From positions 62,001 to 126,000 of the forward strand of contig NZ_CAMYUE010000007.1 of the NCBI RefSeq assembly GCF_947301925.1: DNA of 64,000 bases, written 5' to 3'. Source of the DNA: an uncultured Ruminococcus sp. (GTDB lineage: Bacteria; Bacillota; Clostridia; Oscillospirales; Ruminococcaceae). The notes under the pieces are model-generated. The model was not told the DNA's origin and ran no database searches. It worked only from the letters and a program-made list of their open reading frames with translations. Shown here piece by piece: positions 50,251-58,893 of this stretch. Both the position numbers and the translations under genes were made by a program. Within the stretch, counting starts at the first letter, position 1, and the number at the start of each line of letters is the position of its first letter.

Positions 50251-51177
50251 ATGAAAGTTTATAAGAAGATCACAGACCTTATCGGAAACACCCCCCTTCT
50301 CGAACTCACAGGCATCGAGGAGAAGAACGAGCTCGGCGCAAAGATATTCGCAAAGCTTGAATACTTCAACCCCGCAGGAAGCGTAAAGGACAGAATTGCC
50401 AAGGCTATGATAGACGACGCCGAGGCCAAGGGTATACTCAGGGAGGGCAGCGTTATCATCGAGCCCACCAGCGGTAACACAGGTATCGGTCTTGCTTCCG
50501 TTGCAGCTGCAAGAGGCTACCGCCTCATCATCACAATGCCCGAGACCATGAGCATCGAGCGCCGCAACCTCATGAAGGCTTACGGTGCAGAGCTGGTGCT
50601 CACAGAGGGCTCCAAGGGTATGAAGGGCGCTATCGCCAAGGCTGAGGAGCTTGCTCACGAGATAGAGGGCAGCTTTATCCCCTCTCAGTTCACAAATCCC
50701 GCTAACCCCGCTATCCACGAAAAGACCACAGGCGTTGAGATCTGGAACGATACCGACGGCAAGGTGGATATCTTCGTTGCAGGCGTAGGTACAGGCGGTA
50801 CTCTCAGCGGTACAGGCGCTTATCTCAGATCACAGAATCCCGATGTTAAGATAGTTGCCGTTGAGCCCAAGAGCTCGCCCGTGCTCTCCGAGGGCACAGC
50901 AGGTCCCCACAAGATACAGGGTATAGGCGCAGGCTTCGTGCCCGATACTCTCAATACAGATATCTATGACGAGATAATCACAGTCTCCAACGAGGACGCA
51001 TTCGAGACAGGCAGAGCTATCGTAAGAACAGAGGGCGTGCTTGTGGGCATTTCTTCGGGCGCTGCTTTATGGGCAGGTATCCAGCTTGCAAAGCGTCCCG
51101 AAAACAAGGGCAAGAACATCGTTGTTCTCCTCCCCGATACAGGCGAGCGTTACCTCTCCACACCTATGTTTGAATAA
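50251..51177 (+). CDS. cysK: Cysteine synthase A
   Basis: PLP enzyme making cysteine from O-acetylserine and sulfide; 308 residues. PLP-lysine K46 in [14 protein letters not shown], substrate loop TSGNTGIGL (about 71-79), phosphate loop [10 protein letters not shown] and the ligand Ser in the [15 protein letters not shown] region. AAAAGGAG precedes the ATG. It has a strong promoter, a complex leader and is followed by a convergent Rrf2 regulator. Confidence 0.96.
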   Translation: MKVYKKITDLIGNTPLLELTGIEEKNELGAKIFAKLEYFNPAGSVKDRIAKAMIDDAEAKGILREGSVIIEPTSGNTGIGLASVAAARGYRLIITMPETMSIERRNLMKAYGAELVLTEGSKGMKGAIAKAEELAHEIEGSFIPSQFTNPANPAIHEKTTGVEIWNDTDGKVDIFVAGVGTGGTLSGTGAYLRSQNPDVKIVAVEPKSSPVLSEGTAGPHKIQGIGAGFVPDTLNTDIYDEIITVSNEDAFETGRAIVRTEGVLVGISSGAALWAGIQLAKRPENKGKNIVVLLPDTGERYLSTPMFE

Positions 51178-51200
51178 TATCTGAGTTTGCCATATACGAA

Positions 51201-51234
51201 AAAACAGCCGCTGTTATCATGCGGCTGTTTTTTT
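51201..51234 (+). terminator. Terminator of cysK
   Basis: AACAGCCGC/GCGGCTGTT, 9-nt loop, seven T. Confidence 0.9.
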
Positions 51235-51246
51235 CGGGCATAACAA

Positions 51247-51266
51247 AAGGCGGCTGATGCCGCCTT
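51247..51266 (-). terminator. Terminator of the Rrf2 gene
   Basis: AAGGCGGC-TGAT-GCCGCCTT with TTTTGTT on the minus strand. Confidence 0.8.
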
Positions 51267-51269
51267 ATT

Positions 51270-51707
51270 TCATATGCAGTAGTCTGCGCCTTTTCCCGAA
51301 TTCTTTTCGATGATGTCCTGAAGTGTCAGGCTGTCAAGATAATCGGTCACTGACTTATAAAGCCCCTCCCACACGAAAAGAGTGGAGCATTCGCCTGCAC
51401 GGGGACATTCGTTGGGTTCGAACTCCAGACAGGCAACGGGCGCAAGGCTTCCCTCTGTGGCTCTGAGTATATCTCCCACAGTAACTTCGGCAGCCTTTCC
51501 AGCAAGCATATAGCCGCCCTTGTTTCCGCGGTTCGTCCTGAGAAGTCCCGTCTTGTTCAGCAGCGGAACTATCTGTTCCAGGTATTTCTTTGATATGTTC
51601 TGTCTGTCCGCGATGTCCTTCAGTGATATATATCCTTCCTCATGATGGATAGCGAGATCATATAACATCCTCAGCGCGTACCTGCCTTTTGTTGATATCT
51701 TCATCAT
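51270..51707 (-). CDS. Rrf2-family regulator (CymR/IscR-like)
   Basis: A 145-residue winged-helix regulator: MMKISTKGRYALRMLYDLA, recognition region ISKKYLEQIVPLLNKTGLL, wing RGNKGGY and a three-cysteine motif CLEFEPNECPRAGEC (C-x7-C-x5-C), which in IscR-type members binds an iron-sulfur cluster. The start at 51707 follows AAAGGA. Its position beside cysK suggests control of cysteine synthesis as by CymR; the cysteines suggest iron-sulfur sensing. Either is inference. Confidence 0.9.
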   Translation of the reverse strand: MMKISTKGRYALRMLYDLAIHHEEGYISLKDIADRQNISKKYLEQIVPLLNKTGLLRTNRGNKGGYMLAGKAAEVTVGDILRATEGSLAPVACLEFEPNECPRAGECSTLFVWEGLYKSVTDYLDSLTLQDIIEKNSGKGADYCI

Positions 51708-51737
51708 TTCACGTCCTTTCGAGCAGGTGATACTACA

Positions 51738-51766
51738 ATTATACCATAGGTTTAGTAGGTTTGCAA
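51738..51766 (-). promoter_or_regulatory. Promoter of the Rrf2 gene
   Basis: TTGCAA (51761-51766), 17-bp spacer, TATAAT (51738-51743). The spacer contains direct AGGT repeats (ATAGGT and GTAGGT, plus-strand reading) that may bind the regulator itself. Confidence 0.75.
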
Positions 51767-51789
51767 GTCTTTTTTTCAAAACAGCCCAT

Positions 51790-51910
51790 CTGTACACATT
51801 ATCACATTATCACATTATCAGCTTTCCACTATCGCAATTTAAACTGTTAAAGTACATTGCTTTATTATAACCGAGCAAGTGATAATCTGATAAACTGATA
51901 AACTGTGCAG
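51790..51910. repeat. MITE-like element with 32-bp inverted termini
   Basis: Left end (51790-51821) holds ACATTATC three times; right end (51879-51910), reversed, reads the same with 25 of 32 matches (both start CTG-ACA and carry TTATCA at 8-bp steps). The 57-bp centre is AT-rich and non-coding. Confidence 0.65.
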
Positions 51911-51915
51911 CAATA

Positions 51916-51949
51916 CAAAAAGCTCTCCTGTATACGGGAGAGCTTTTTA
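51916..51949 (-). terminator. Terminator of the secreted-protein cluster
   Basis: AAAAAGCTCTCC/GGAGAGCTTTTT stem with a TGTATACG loop. Confidence 0.85.
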
Positions 51950-51960
51950 CCGGGATAAAG

Positions 51961-52362
51961 TCAGTGGCTTATTTTCTTTTTCGATGAAACATACCAAATG
52001 TTCCCCCAAGTATCATAATAGACGGTCTCATAATACGATTCATCATAATCCAGTGTTTTTCTCACAACACCGTCGCAGGCCTTGCAGCGCACTACATTCC
52101 ATGTAAAGTAGTAGTAATCTGTCGAAACAGTTCTTTTAATGCCTAATATAAGCTTCTGCTTTGTATTTTTTACCATAAATTCCTGTTCAGTTCTTGTATA
52201 GGTATACTGTCCGTGATTATGAGGCGTATTGGGAGAAACTGTTGCTGCCACCGCTGTTAATGTATTTGTCTTTGAAGAAACCGTATTTGTGAATGCTGTA
52301 CCTGTGCCGAGAAGTGTCAATGCCATGAAAGCCGCTGCGGCTTTTTTGATAGCTTTATTCAT
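51961..52362 (-). CDS. Small secreted protein, paralogue C
   Basis: A 133-residue exported protein: signal peptide with MALTLLGTGTAFTNTVSSK, then PNTPHNHGQYTYTRTEQEF, a central region and VVRCKACDGVVRKTLDYDESYYETV. The HxHGQ and CxxC motifs are conserved in all three copies and could bind a metal or form a disulfide. Unknown family; the last gene before a terminator. Confidence 0.75.
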   Translation of the reverse strand: MNKAIKKAAAAFMALTLLGTGTAFTNTVSSKTNTLTAVAATVSPNTPHNHGQYTYTRTEQEFMVKNTKQKLILGIKRTVSTDYYYFTWNVVRCKACDGVVRKTLDYDESYYETVYYDTWGNIWYVSSKKKISH

Positions 52363-52385
52363 TGTTATTCCTCCGTTACATTAAT

Positions 52386-52730
52386 TCATATCCTGTATTC
52401 ACGATAATAAGTTTGTGTTTTATCAACTATTTCTCCGCAAGCCTGACAGTAAGTCGCATCGTATCTGGATACAACGTGCACCAGGTATTCCGTCTCATAG
52501 CGATAACGGGGGGTTGCGACTACTTCTTTTACTTTTTTATCATAACTGAATGACAATGGTTTATGCCTGACATACTGTCCATGACAGGTACACTTGATTT
52601 TGGCGGTGTCAGCGGCTACTGCCGTAAGTACGTCCGGCTTTGAACAAACAGTATTCGTGAATGTTGTTCCCGCGCCGAGAAGTGTCAATGCCATGAAAGC
52701 CGCTGTGACCTTTCTGAGTACAATTTTCAT
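52386..52730 (-). CDS. Small secreted protein, paralogue B
   Basis: A 114-residue paralogue with the same signal region (MALTLLGAGTTFTNTVCSK), CTCHGQYVRHKPLSF in place of the HNHGQ block (His replaced by Cys), and SRYDATYCQACGEIVDKTQTYYREY. It is the most diverged copy. It starts 17 nt after paralogue A. Confidence 0.75.
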   Translation of the reverse strand: MKIVLRKVTAAFMALTLLGAGTTFTNTVCSKPDVLTAVAADTAKIKCTCHGQYVRHKPLSFSYDKKVKEVVATPRYRYETEYLVHVVSRYDATYCQACGEIVDKTQTYYREYRI

Positions 52731-52747
52731 TTTTCCATCTCCTTAAA

Positions 52748-53116
52748 TTATGGTTTTTTGCTTCTGAATAGATATGAATAATCCTCATAACGGGTAGAAG
52801 AAAATGTAAGCGTCCTATTTACCACGCCGTCGCAGGCCTGACAGCGTACTACATCATATTCATTGTGATAATACCTGCGGCCATAAGTCACTGTCCAGAA
52901 CATATACGGACCTTTAACAGGCACTGAGTATTCACTTACTTCTTTTGTGTGATAAACAGACTGTCCATGATTGTGAGGAGTATTCGGATCAACTGTTGCT
53001 GCAACTGCTGTTAATGCGTTTGTCTCAGGAGAGACCGTATTTGTGAATGCTGTACCTGTGCCGAGAAGGGTGAATGCCATGACCGCCGCTGCGGCCTTTC
53101 TGAATACATTTTTCAT
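52748..53116 (-). CDS. Small secreted protein, paralogue A
   Basis: A 122-residue exported protein starting MKNVFRKAAAAVMAFTLLG; a 14-residue upstream extension would remove the AGGAAGTGG site. After the signal: PNTPHNHGQSVYHTKEVSEY, a Tyr/Phe/Trp-rich middle and VVRCQACDGVVNRTLTFSS. First gene of the cluster; its leader shares an element with the dockerin gene at 22 kb. Confidence 0.75.
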   Translation of the reverse strand: MKNVFRKAAAAVMAFTLLGTGTAFTNTVSPETNALTAVAATVDPNTPHNHGQSVYHTKEVSEYSVPVKGPYMFWTVTYGRRYYHNEYDVVRCQACDGVVNRTLTFSSTRYEDYSYLFRSKKP

Positions 53117-53129
53117 TTTTTCCACTTCC

Positions 53130-53165
53130 TGTAATAGATTTTTACAGAGATTGCGCATTCTCTAT
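53130..53165 (-). promoter_or_regulatory. Leader element shared with the dockerin gene
   Basis: Minus-strand AGAGA-ATGCGCAA-TCTCT hairpin followed by GTAAAAATC and TTACAGGA; GCGCAATCTCTG is identical to 22000-22011. A weak extended -10 (TGTTATGGA) precedes it. Confidence 0.5.
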
Positions 53166-53263
53166 CCATAACACACATGACATACCCGTAATTGTGCAAA
53201 GTCTGAAAAATTTTCACAAGCTCCCCTATCAGGAGGGTTTTTCAGGCGGTATCACGATTTTTC

Positions 53264-53293
53264 TTGACATTCTATGTTCAGTTGTGCTATACT
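53264..53293 (+). promoter_or_regulatory. Promoter of the DUF4352-like lipoprotein
   Basis: Perfect TTGACA (53264-53269), 18-bp spacer, TATACT (53288-53293). The leader has a 6-bp stem with a GCAA tetraloop (53314-53329). GTGCTATACTATTATTG is identical to the Xre promoter region. Confidence 0.8.
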
Positions 53294-53347
53294 ATTATTG
53301 CTTTAAACAAATATATGCCGCAAGGCGTAAAACTCGGAGGATAGAAA

Positions 53348-53983
53348 ATGAAAACTTCTAAGCTTTTGGCATTCTTACTGGCAGCTGCCATTATCGCACC
53401 TGCCGCAGCAGGATGTGACGATAAAAACAATAACGCGGCCGACAATCAGCCTGCAACATCATTCAATACAAATGAGGAGCTTGAGCCTATGACTCCCCCC
53501 GCAGAGCACGGTCCCGTAGGTGAGAACGAGATGGCTGCCGAGCTCGGCAAGGAGATCAGCGCAAACGATACCGATTTCACCCTCAACAGCGTCATCGACG
53601 GCGGAACCAGCGACGACGGCAAGAAGTTCCTTTATCTGGACATCACTCTCCGCAACGATACCGATAACGCATATACTCTCAGCACACTCAATAACTTCTA
53701 TATAATCACTCCCGGCAATGAGGAGCTCTATTCCGACGTCCGCGCTCAGCTCTATGCACAGAAGAAATTCAATGAGGAGAAGTTCTTCACCGATCCCTTC
53801 GATATCCCCTCAAACGGCCAGTTCAGCGGCATCATCGGCGGCTATACCGTAGACGCGGAGCTCACAGACTTCACGCTGTGCTTCTTCCCCACAGGTAAAG
53901 ACCCCCTGGCAAAGGAGACCGTGTTCAAGTACAATATAACCGCAGCAGATATCAAGCCCGCAGATCCTGCCATACTCAAGTAA
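53348..53983 (+). CDS. DUF4352-like lipoprotein
   Basis: A 211-residue lipoprotein: signal with lipobox APAAAGC, an acidic spacer, then an immunoglobulin-like beta domain (about 75-200) with FLYLDITLRNDTDNAY and IPSNGQFSGIIGGYTV, the pattern of DUF4352 surface proteins. Function unknown; GGAGG precedes the ATG and it has its own promoter and terminator. Confidence 0.78.
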   Translation: MKTSKLLAFLLAAAIIAPAAAGCDDKNNNAADNQPATSFNTNEELEPMTPPAEHGPVGENEMAAELGKEISANDTDFTLNSVIDGGTSDDGKKFLYLDITLRNDTDNAYTLSTLNNFYIITPGNEELYSDVRAQLYAQKKFNEEKFFTDPFDIPSNGQFSGIIGGYTVDAELTDFTLCFFPTGKDPLAKETVFKYNITAADIKPADPAILK

Positions 53984-54015
53984 TCTGCTGCCCCACAGCC
54001 TATATGCAGAAATAC

Positions 54016-54050
54016 AGTCCGAAAGCAGTCCGCTGCCTTCGGACTTTTTT
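54016..54050 (+). terminator. Terminator of the DUF4352-like gene
   Basis: AGTCCGAA/TTCGGACT with an inner GCAG/CTGC stem and six T. Confidence 0.92.
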
Positions 54051-54076
54051 GTCGGCTGCCGCTCGTCGGGGGCTGC

Positions 54077-55681
54077 TCAGGCAGTCCCCGACGCTTTCCG
54101 TCTCAGGCCTCCCACAAGCGCACGGATAAGCAGTACATATACCGCTCCGCCGACAACAGCTGAGACGGAAAGTACCACAGCGGCGGACGCGCCGCTGCGG
54201 TAAGCGGCAGCCCTTGTAAGATAAGCGGCACCGCCGCACATCGCCCCCGAGTACAGCACCTTGCCGAAAGGGGCAAGGTCTACGGATACTCCCGCCGTGC
54301 CGGTATAGACGCGGAACGCCAGAAAAAGTATCAAACCGTAGCAGACCGAGGTGGAAACCGCCGCGCCGCTCACTCCCATAAAGGGTATCAGCAGAAGATT
54401 GCCAGCCAGCTTTACCGCTGTGCCCGGCAGCATTATCTTCAGCGGCGCTGCCGCCTTACCCACCGCCTGAAGCATACTGAAAAGCGGATAGGACACACAC
54501 AGGCAGACCATTCCTGCCATGAGCCACCGCAGAGGTCCGATGCAAACCGCCGCCTCGTCGGACTGCATGGGATAGAGTATACCCAGCACCTCGGGAGCCA
54601 TGACGCACAGTCCCACCGCCGCAGGCACCGATATCACAGCGGAGGTCAGCAGCGCCTGCAACGCCCCCTGCTCCATGGCGGAGCGGTCTCCCCTTTCGTA
54701 GGCCTCCGTCATGCAGGTGAGAGCGCCCTTGCCCAGCATATTCGTGACCGAGGGAACAAGGTTGAAAACGGTCAGGGCTATGCCTGCAAAGGAGCCGTAG
54801 ATGAAGTGGGGCAGCTCCCCGTCGGACACTCCTTCGGGAGCTGCTGCGGAACACCCGAAATAAGCGATACAGCCGATCACCGTCCACATATCTATGAGGG
54901 CGGTAAGATTGGTCACCACGGAGCCTGCTCCCACGGGCAGAGCCGTAGCTGCAAGCTGACGGGCGATGGTGCGCCTGCTCAGTACAAGGCTCTCGCCGCC
55001 CCGTGGAGTTTTCGCAAAAAGCCGCAGCACTGCAAAGAAAAGGGCGGCTCCCACGGTGGACAGTGTGACTCCCAGTATGCCCGCCGCCGCAGCTGCTCCG
55101 CGGATATCTTTGACAGAGGGGAAAAGCGACCTGACCACATCGGGGTGTGAAGTGACATAGCCGCAGAGCAGCAGTCCCGCAACTGCCTTTACGGCTCCCT
55201 CGACTATCTGAGACAGAGCGGTGGGATACATATTGCTCATGCCCTCATAATAGCCACGCTCCACGGCGGCGATACAGCCGAATACCACCGCGGGTGCTAT
55301 CATGGCTACGGCTGCTGCCGCGTCGGAGCTCCCCAGAGTATAAAGGCTGAATGGCTTCGCAAGCAGGAATACCAGCAGGCTCCCTGCCAGTCCTGCCGCC
55401 GTGAACAGTCCGAGAGCGGTGCGTCTTATGCGCCGACCGTTCTCATACATACCCAGAGCCGCGCTCTGAGCGGTCATTCTTGCCACCGCCGCCGTGAGCC
55501 CCGTCACCGTCAGGGCGTAAACAGGCATGAAAAGGCTGTAGGCACAGCTGAAATAGCTCATGCCCACTCCTCCCAGCATATTGGTGAGCGGTATCTTGAA
55601 CACAGCCCCCAGCACCTTTGCGGCAGCCGCCGAGGCCATAAGTATCAGCGAGCCCTTTATGAAGTTCTGCTTTTTCAGCAC
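54077..55681 (-). CDS. SpoVB-like polysaccharide flippase
   Basis: A multi-helix membrane protein of the MOP/MATE superfamily, about 534 residues, 12-14 helices. KKQNFIKGSLILMASAAAAKVLGAVFKIPL-type N-terminus (seen at residues 4-33) and RGYYEGMSNMYPTALSQIVE match SpoVB/YabM lipid-linked precursor flippases of the peptidoglycan type. Start uncertain: GTG at 55681 has GGGAGG 5 nt upstream and fits family N-termini; ATG at 55708 would add nine residues but lacks a site. In many Clostridia it lies next to mazG; here it is 3 kb away, on the other strand. Confidence 0.85.
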   Translation of the reverse strand: MLKKQNFIKGSLILMASAAAAKVLGAVFKIPLTNMLGGVGMSYFSCAYSLFMPVYALTVTGLTAAVARMTAQSAALGMYENGRRIRRTALGLFTAAGLAGSLLVFLLAKPFSLYTLGSSDAAAAVAMIAPAVVFGCIAAVERGYYEGMSNMYPTALSQIVEGAVKAVAGLLLCGYVTSHPDVVRSLFPSVKDIRGAAAAAGILGVTLSTVGAALFFAVLRLFAKTPRGGESLVLSRRTIARQLAATALPVGAGSVVTNLTALIDMWTVIGCIAYFGCSAAAPEGVSDGELPHFIYGSFAGIALTVFNLVPSVTNMLGKGALTCMTEAYERGDRSAMEQGALQALLTSAVISVPAAVGLCVMAPEVLGILYPMQSDEAAVCIGPLRWLMAGMVCLCVSYPLFSMLQAVGKAAAPLKIMLPGTAVKLAGNLLLIPFMGVSGAAVSTSVCYGLILFLAFRVYTGTAGVSVDLAPFGKVLYSGAMCGGAAYLTRAAAYRSGASAAVVLSVSAVVGGAVYVLLIRALVGGLRRKASGTA

Positions 55682-55813
55682 TATCCCCTCCCGAATAAGC
55701 TTTTTCATCAAAATATATGCCTTACAAACAATAATTATGTGGTGCGGAGCAGCGACCGCGCCGCACTTTTCACAGTATGATTGTATTAATTGAATAGTTT
55801 TTTGCCGTGACTG

Positions 55814-55842
55814 TTGCTATTTCAGGAAATGTATGTTATAAT
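55814..55842 (+). promoter_or_regulatory. Promoter of the aminotransferase-trpS operon
   Basis: TTGCTA (55814-55819), 17-bp spacer, TATAAT (55837-55842); leader of about 95 nt with no clear hairpin. Confidence 0.7.
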
Positions 55843-55942
55843 ATAAGATAGACTGATTATAACCTCAGCACAGTGCCCTGTCCCTGAATGACAGAGCCGA
55901 TGCAATATAATATCAACTGACAACGAAAGGCTGGTTTTTATC

Positions 55943-57136
55943 ATGGATTATAAATTCTCAGACAAGGTAAGCAAGCTTCAGGCTTCCGCCATAAGAGAAA
56001 TACTCAAATTCACCGCCGACCCCGAGGTGATCTCCTTCGCAGCAGGAAATCCCGCTCCCGAGGCCTTCCCCAAGGAGAGGATAGCCGAGATATCCGCAGA
56101 GCTCCTCCGCGACGATCCTATCCTCGCTCTCCAGTACAGCGTTACAGAGGGATACACTCCCCTCCGTGACCTCCTCAAGGACTGGATGACCGAAAAGGGC
56201 TGCTTCCATAAGGAATTCGACGACCTTATCATAACTTCAGGCGGCCAGCAGGCCAACGAGCTTGCCTGCAAGGTCCTCCTCAATGAGGGAGATACCCTTC
56301 TTGTGGAGTCACCCAGCTTCATCGGTTCCCTCAACGCATTCCGCTCCTACAACGTGCACCTGAAAGGCATCGAGATGGAGGACGACGGCATCGACCTTGA
56401 AAAGCTGGAAAACGCCCTAAAAACAGAGAAGAACGTTAAGCTCCTCTATGTTATCCCCAACTTCCAGAACCCCACCGGCAAGACCATGTCCCTTGCAAAG
56501 CGCAAGGCCGTATACGAGCTTGCCTGCAAATACGACTTCATTATCCTCGAGGACGATCCCTACGGCGAGCTCCGCTTTGAGGGCGAGAACGTTCCCTGCA
56601 TAAAGAGCTTCGACACAGAGGGCAGAGTAATATACTCCAGCACCTTCTCCAAGATCATCTCCTCGGGATTCAGAACAGGCTACTGCTCCGCACCCGCTCC
56701 CGTAATACAGAAGATGGTGGTATGTAAGCAGGTGGCCGACGTTCACTCGAATATGTGGGCTCAGGTGGTATCCTACAGGTTCATGTCCACTGTTGACAGA
56801 GAGGCTCATTTCAGAAAGCTCCGCGCTATCTACAAGGAGAAATGCGACCTCATGTGCGGATACATCGACAACGACTTCTCCAGGAACATAAAGTACATCA
56901 AGCCCCAGGGCGGTCTCTTCGTATGGTGCGACCTCCCCGAGAGCTGCGATATGAACGACTTCTGCCGCAAGGCCGTACAGCAGTACAAGATCGCCGTAGT
57001 GCCCGGCAATTCATTCAGCATCGAGGAGGGCGAGGTAAGCCACTCCATCAGACTCAATTACTCAACACCTACAAACGAGCAGATAAAGAAGGGCATGGAG
57101 ATCCTTGCCCGCATGACAAGAGAAATGCTCGATTGA
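55943..57136 (+). CDS. PLP-dependent class I/II aminotransferase (2-aminoadipate type)
   Basis: A 397-residue fold-type I aminotransferase. The N-terminal FAAGNPAPEAFP and PLP loop SGGQQANELA, then NFQNPTGKTM, and the PLP-lysine in STFSKIISSGFRTGY (about residue 237) place it among MocR-like/2-aminoadipate and aromatic aminotransferases. It could supply the aryl pyruvates used by IorAB (inference). It heads an operon with a hypothetical gene and trpS. Confidence 0.9.
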   Translation: MDYKFSDKVSKLQASAIREILKFTADPEVISFAAGNPAPEAFPKERIAEISAELLRDDPILALQYSVTEGYTPLRDLLKDWMTEKGCFHKEFDDLIITSGGQQANELACKVLLNEGDTLLVESPSFIGSLNAFRSYNVHLKGIEMEDDGIDLEKLENALKTEKNVKLLYVIPNFQNPTGKTMSLAKRKAVYELACKYDFIILEDDPYGELRFEGENVPCIKSFDTEGRVIYSSTFSKIISSGFRTGYCSAPAPVIQKMVVCKQVADVHSNMWAQVVSYRFMSTVDREAHFRKLRAIYKEKCDLMCGYIDNDFSRNIKYIKPQGGLFVWCDLPESCDMNDFCRKAVQQYKIAVVPGNSFSIEEGEVSHSIRLNYSTPTNEQIKKGMEILARMTREMLD

Positions 57137-57170
57137 GAATAAGAAAATTCACTTGAAAGGATAATCAATT

Positions 57171-57695
57171 ATGCCAAACAGAATGACCGACAGATATAAT
57201 GTCACACAGAAATACCTCATGACCAGAGGACAGGCCATCAACTTCCCCTACCAGCCCTTCACTCAGTTCGTAAAGGGCAAGAACGACGTTTACGGCGTCG
57301 TAATAGATATCCCCATGTCGTCTGATGTGCTCACGACTATGGTCTGCTTCATCAACGGCGCTGCCAATATCTACTTCAACAACGGCGGCGAGTACACAGG
57401 CGCTGCACAGAAGTACAGAAACCTGGTACAGGCTTCTCACGCTCTCGTTGCAAACGCTGCAAATCTCCTTCCCAAGTGCGAGAAAACCAAGAAGTACGAC
57501 CTCCCCAAGGGCAGGACAAACAAGATCTTCCTCCTCACAAAGAGCGGAGTCTACACCACCGAGATCAAGGCAGGCATAATCCCCGAGGAGGAGCAGGAGC
57601 TCAGAAGCTTCTATGTGCTCTATCAGCGCGTTCTCAGCGAGATCAGAACCTGTCAGCTCAAGGACGATGCAGACAGAAGAAAAGCCGCAAAGTAA
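57171..57695 (+). CDS. Conserved hypothetical protein between an aminotransferase and trpS
   Basis: A 174-residue soluble protein I do not recognise. VYGVVIDIPMSSDVLTTMVC and GGEYTGAAQKYRNLVQASHA are notable; a Lys-rich C-terminus follows. AAAGGA is upstream and trpS starts 14 nt after the stop, so it is part of the same transcript, perhaps linked to aromatic amino-acid metabolism or translation. Confidence 0.75.
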   Translation: MPNRMTDRYNVTQKYLMTRGQAINFPYQPFTQFVKGKNDVYGVVIDIPMSSDVLTTMVCFINGAANIYFNNGGEYTGAAQKYRNLVQASHALVANAANLLPKCEKTKKYDLPKGRTNKIFLLTKSGVYTTEIKAGIIPEEEQELRSFYVLYQRVLSEIRTCQLKDDADRRKAAK

Positions 57696-57709
57696 GGAGA
57701 AGACCGTAA

Positions 57710-58705
57710 ATGGACGACAAAAAGCTTATCTTCAGCGGTATCCAGCCTACAGGCACATTCACCCTGGGCAATTACATCGGTGCCGTAAGAAACTGGGGCG
57801 CTTTGCAGGATCAGTACAACTGCATTTACTGCGTTGTCGATATGCACGCTATCACCGTAAGACAGGAGCCCGCAAAGCTCCGTCAGAACACCCTCAACTC
57901 CTATGCCCTGCTCATGGCCTGCGGAGTTGATCCCGAGAAGTCCATACTCTTTATCCAGAGCCACGCTCCCACACACGCGGAGCTCAACTGGATACTGGGC
58001 TGCAATACACAGTTCGGAGAGCTCTCACGCATGACTCAGTTCAAGGACAAGAGCCAGAAGCACCCCGACGATATCAATGCCGGACTCTTTACTTATCCTA
58101 CCCTTATGGCTGCGGATATCCTGGCTTATAACGCCGATCTGGTGCCCGTAGGCGTGGATCAGAAGCAGCATCTGGAGCTGGCAAGAAATATCGCTCAGCG
58201 CTTCAATCAGCGCTACGGCGACTTCTTTACCCTGCCCGAGCCCTATATACCCGAGGTGGGCGCAAAGATCATGTCTCTTCAGGAGCCTACAAAGAAGATG
58301 TCCAAATCCGACGATAACCCCAACGCCTGCATTCTCATTCTTGACGACAAGGACACTATCATCCGCAAGTTCAAGAGAGCTGTCACCGACAGCGAGGCCG
58401 AGGTGTGCTACCGCGAGGGCAAGGACGGTATAAACAACCTTATGACCATTTATTCCTGCGTTACAGGCAAGGACTTCAAGGCTATCGAGTCGGAGTTCGC
58501 AGGCAAGGGCTACGGCGATTTCAAAATGGCTGTGGGCGAGGCTGTTGCGGATCATCTTGAGCCTGTCCGCACTGAGTTCGCAAAGCTCAGCAGCGACAAG
58601 GCCTTCCTGAAACAGTGCTACACAGAGGGCGCTCAGAAGGCCCTCAGGTACTCCGGACGTATCGTATCAAAAGCCTTTCATAAGGTCGGTTTCGTCGATA
58701 GGTAG
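57710..58705 (+). CDS. trpS: Tryptophanyl-tRNA synthetase
   Basis: Class I aminoacyl-tRNA synthetase, 331 residues. GIQPTGTFTLGNYIGAV holds the HIGH-equivalent (TLGNYIG); KKMSKSDDN is the KMSKS loop (about residue 200). Normal length. No T-box is seen because the gene lies inside an operon with only a 14-nt gap. Confidence 0.97.
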   Translation: MDDKKLIFSGIQPTGTFTLGNYIGAVRNWGALQDQYNCIYCVVDMHAITVRQEPAKLRQNTLNSYALLMACGVDPEKSILFIQSHAPTHAELNWILGCNTQFGELSRMTQFKDKSQKHPDDINAGLFTYPTLMAADILAYNADLVPVGVDQKQHLELARNIAQRFNQRYGDFFTLPEPYIPEVGAKIMSLQEPTKKMSKSDDNPNACILILDDKDTIIRKFKRAVTDSEAEVCYREGKDGINNLMTIYSCVTGKDFKAIESEFAGKGYGDFKMAVGEAVADHLEPVRTEFAKLSSDKAFLKQCYTEGAQKALRYSGRIVSKAFHKVGFVDR

Positions 58706-58831
58706 TGCCAATGATAAGGCTGAAAACCGTTTGCGAGGTATAACGGATAGTAATTATATGGCTAAAATATACAAATGGTGAGCCTTAGGAACTTTATATT
58801 CTACGTTATTAACAAAAATGTCAAAAAACAG

Positions 58832-58860
58832 TTGCATTTTCTCGAAATTTAGGGTATTAT
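58832..58860 (+). promoter_or_regulatory. Promoter of mazG-hup
   Basis: TTGCAT (58832-58837), 17-bp spacer, TATTAT (58855-58860), only about 33 bp before mazG. Confidence 0.65.
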
Positions 58861-58893
58861 ATATCATAGCCCGTCTTTAAGGGAGTGTTTCCG

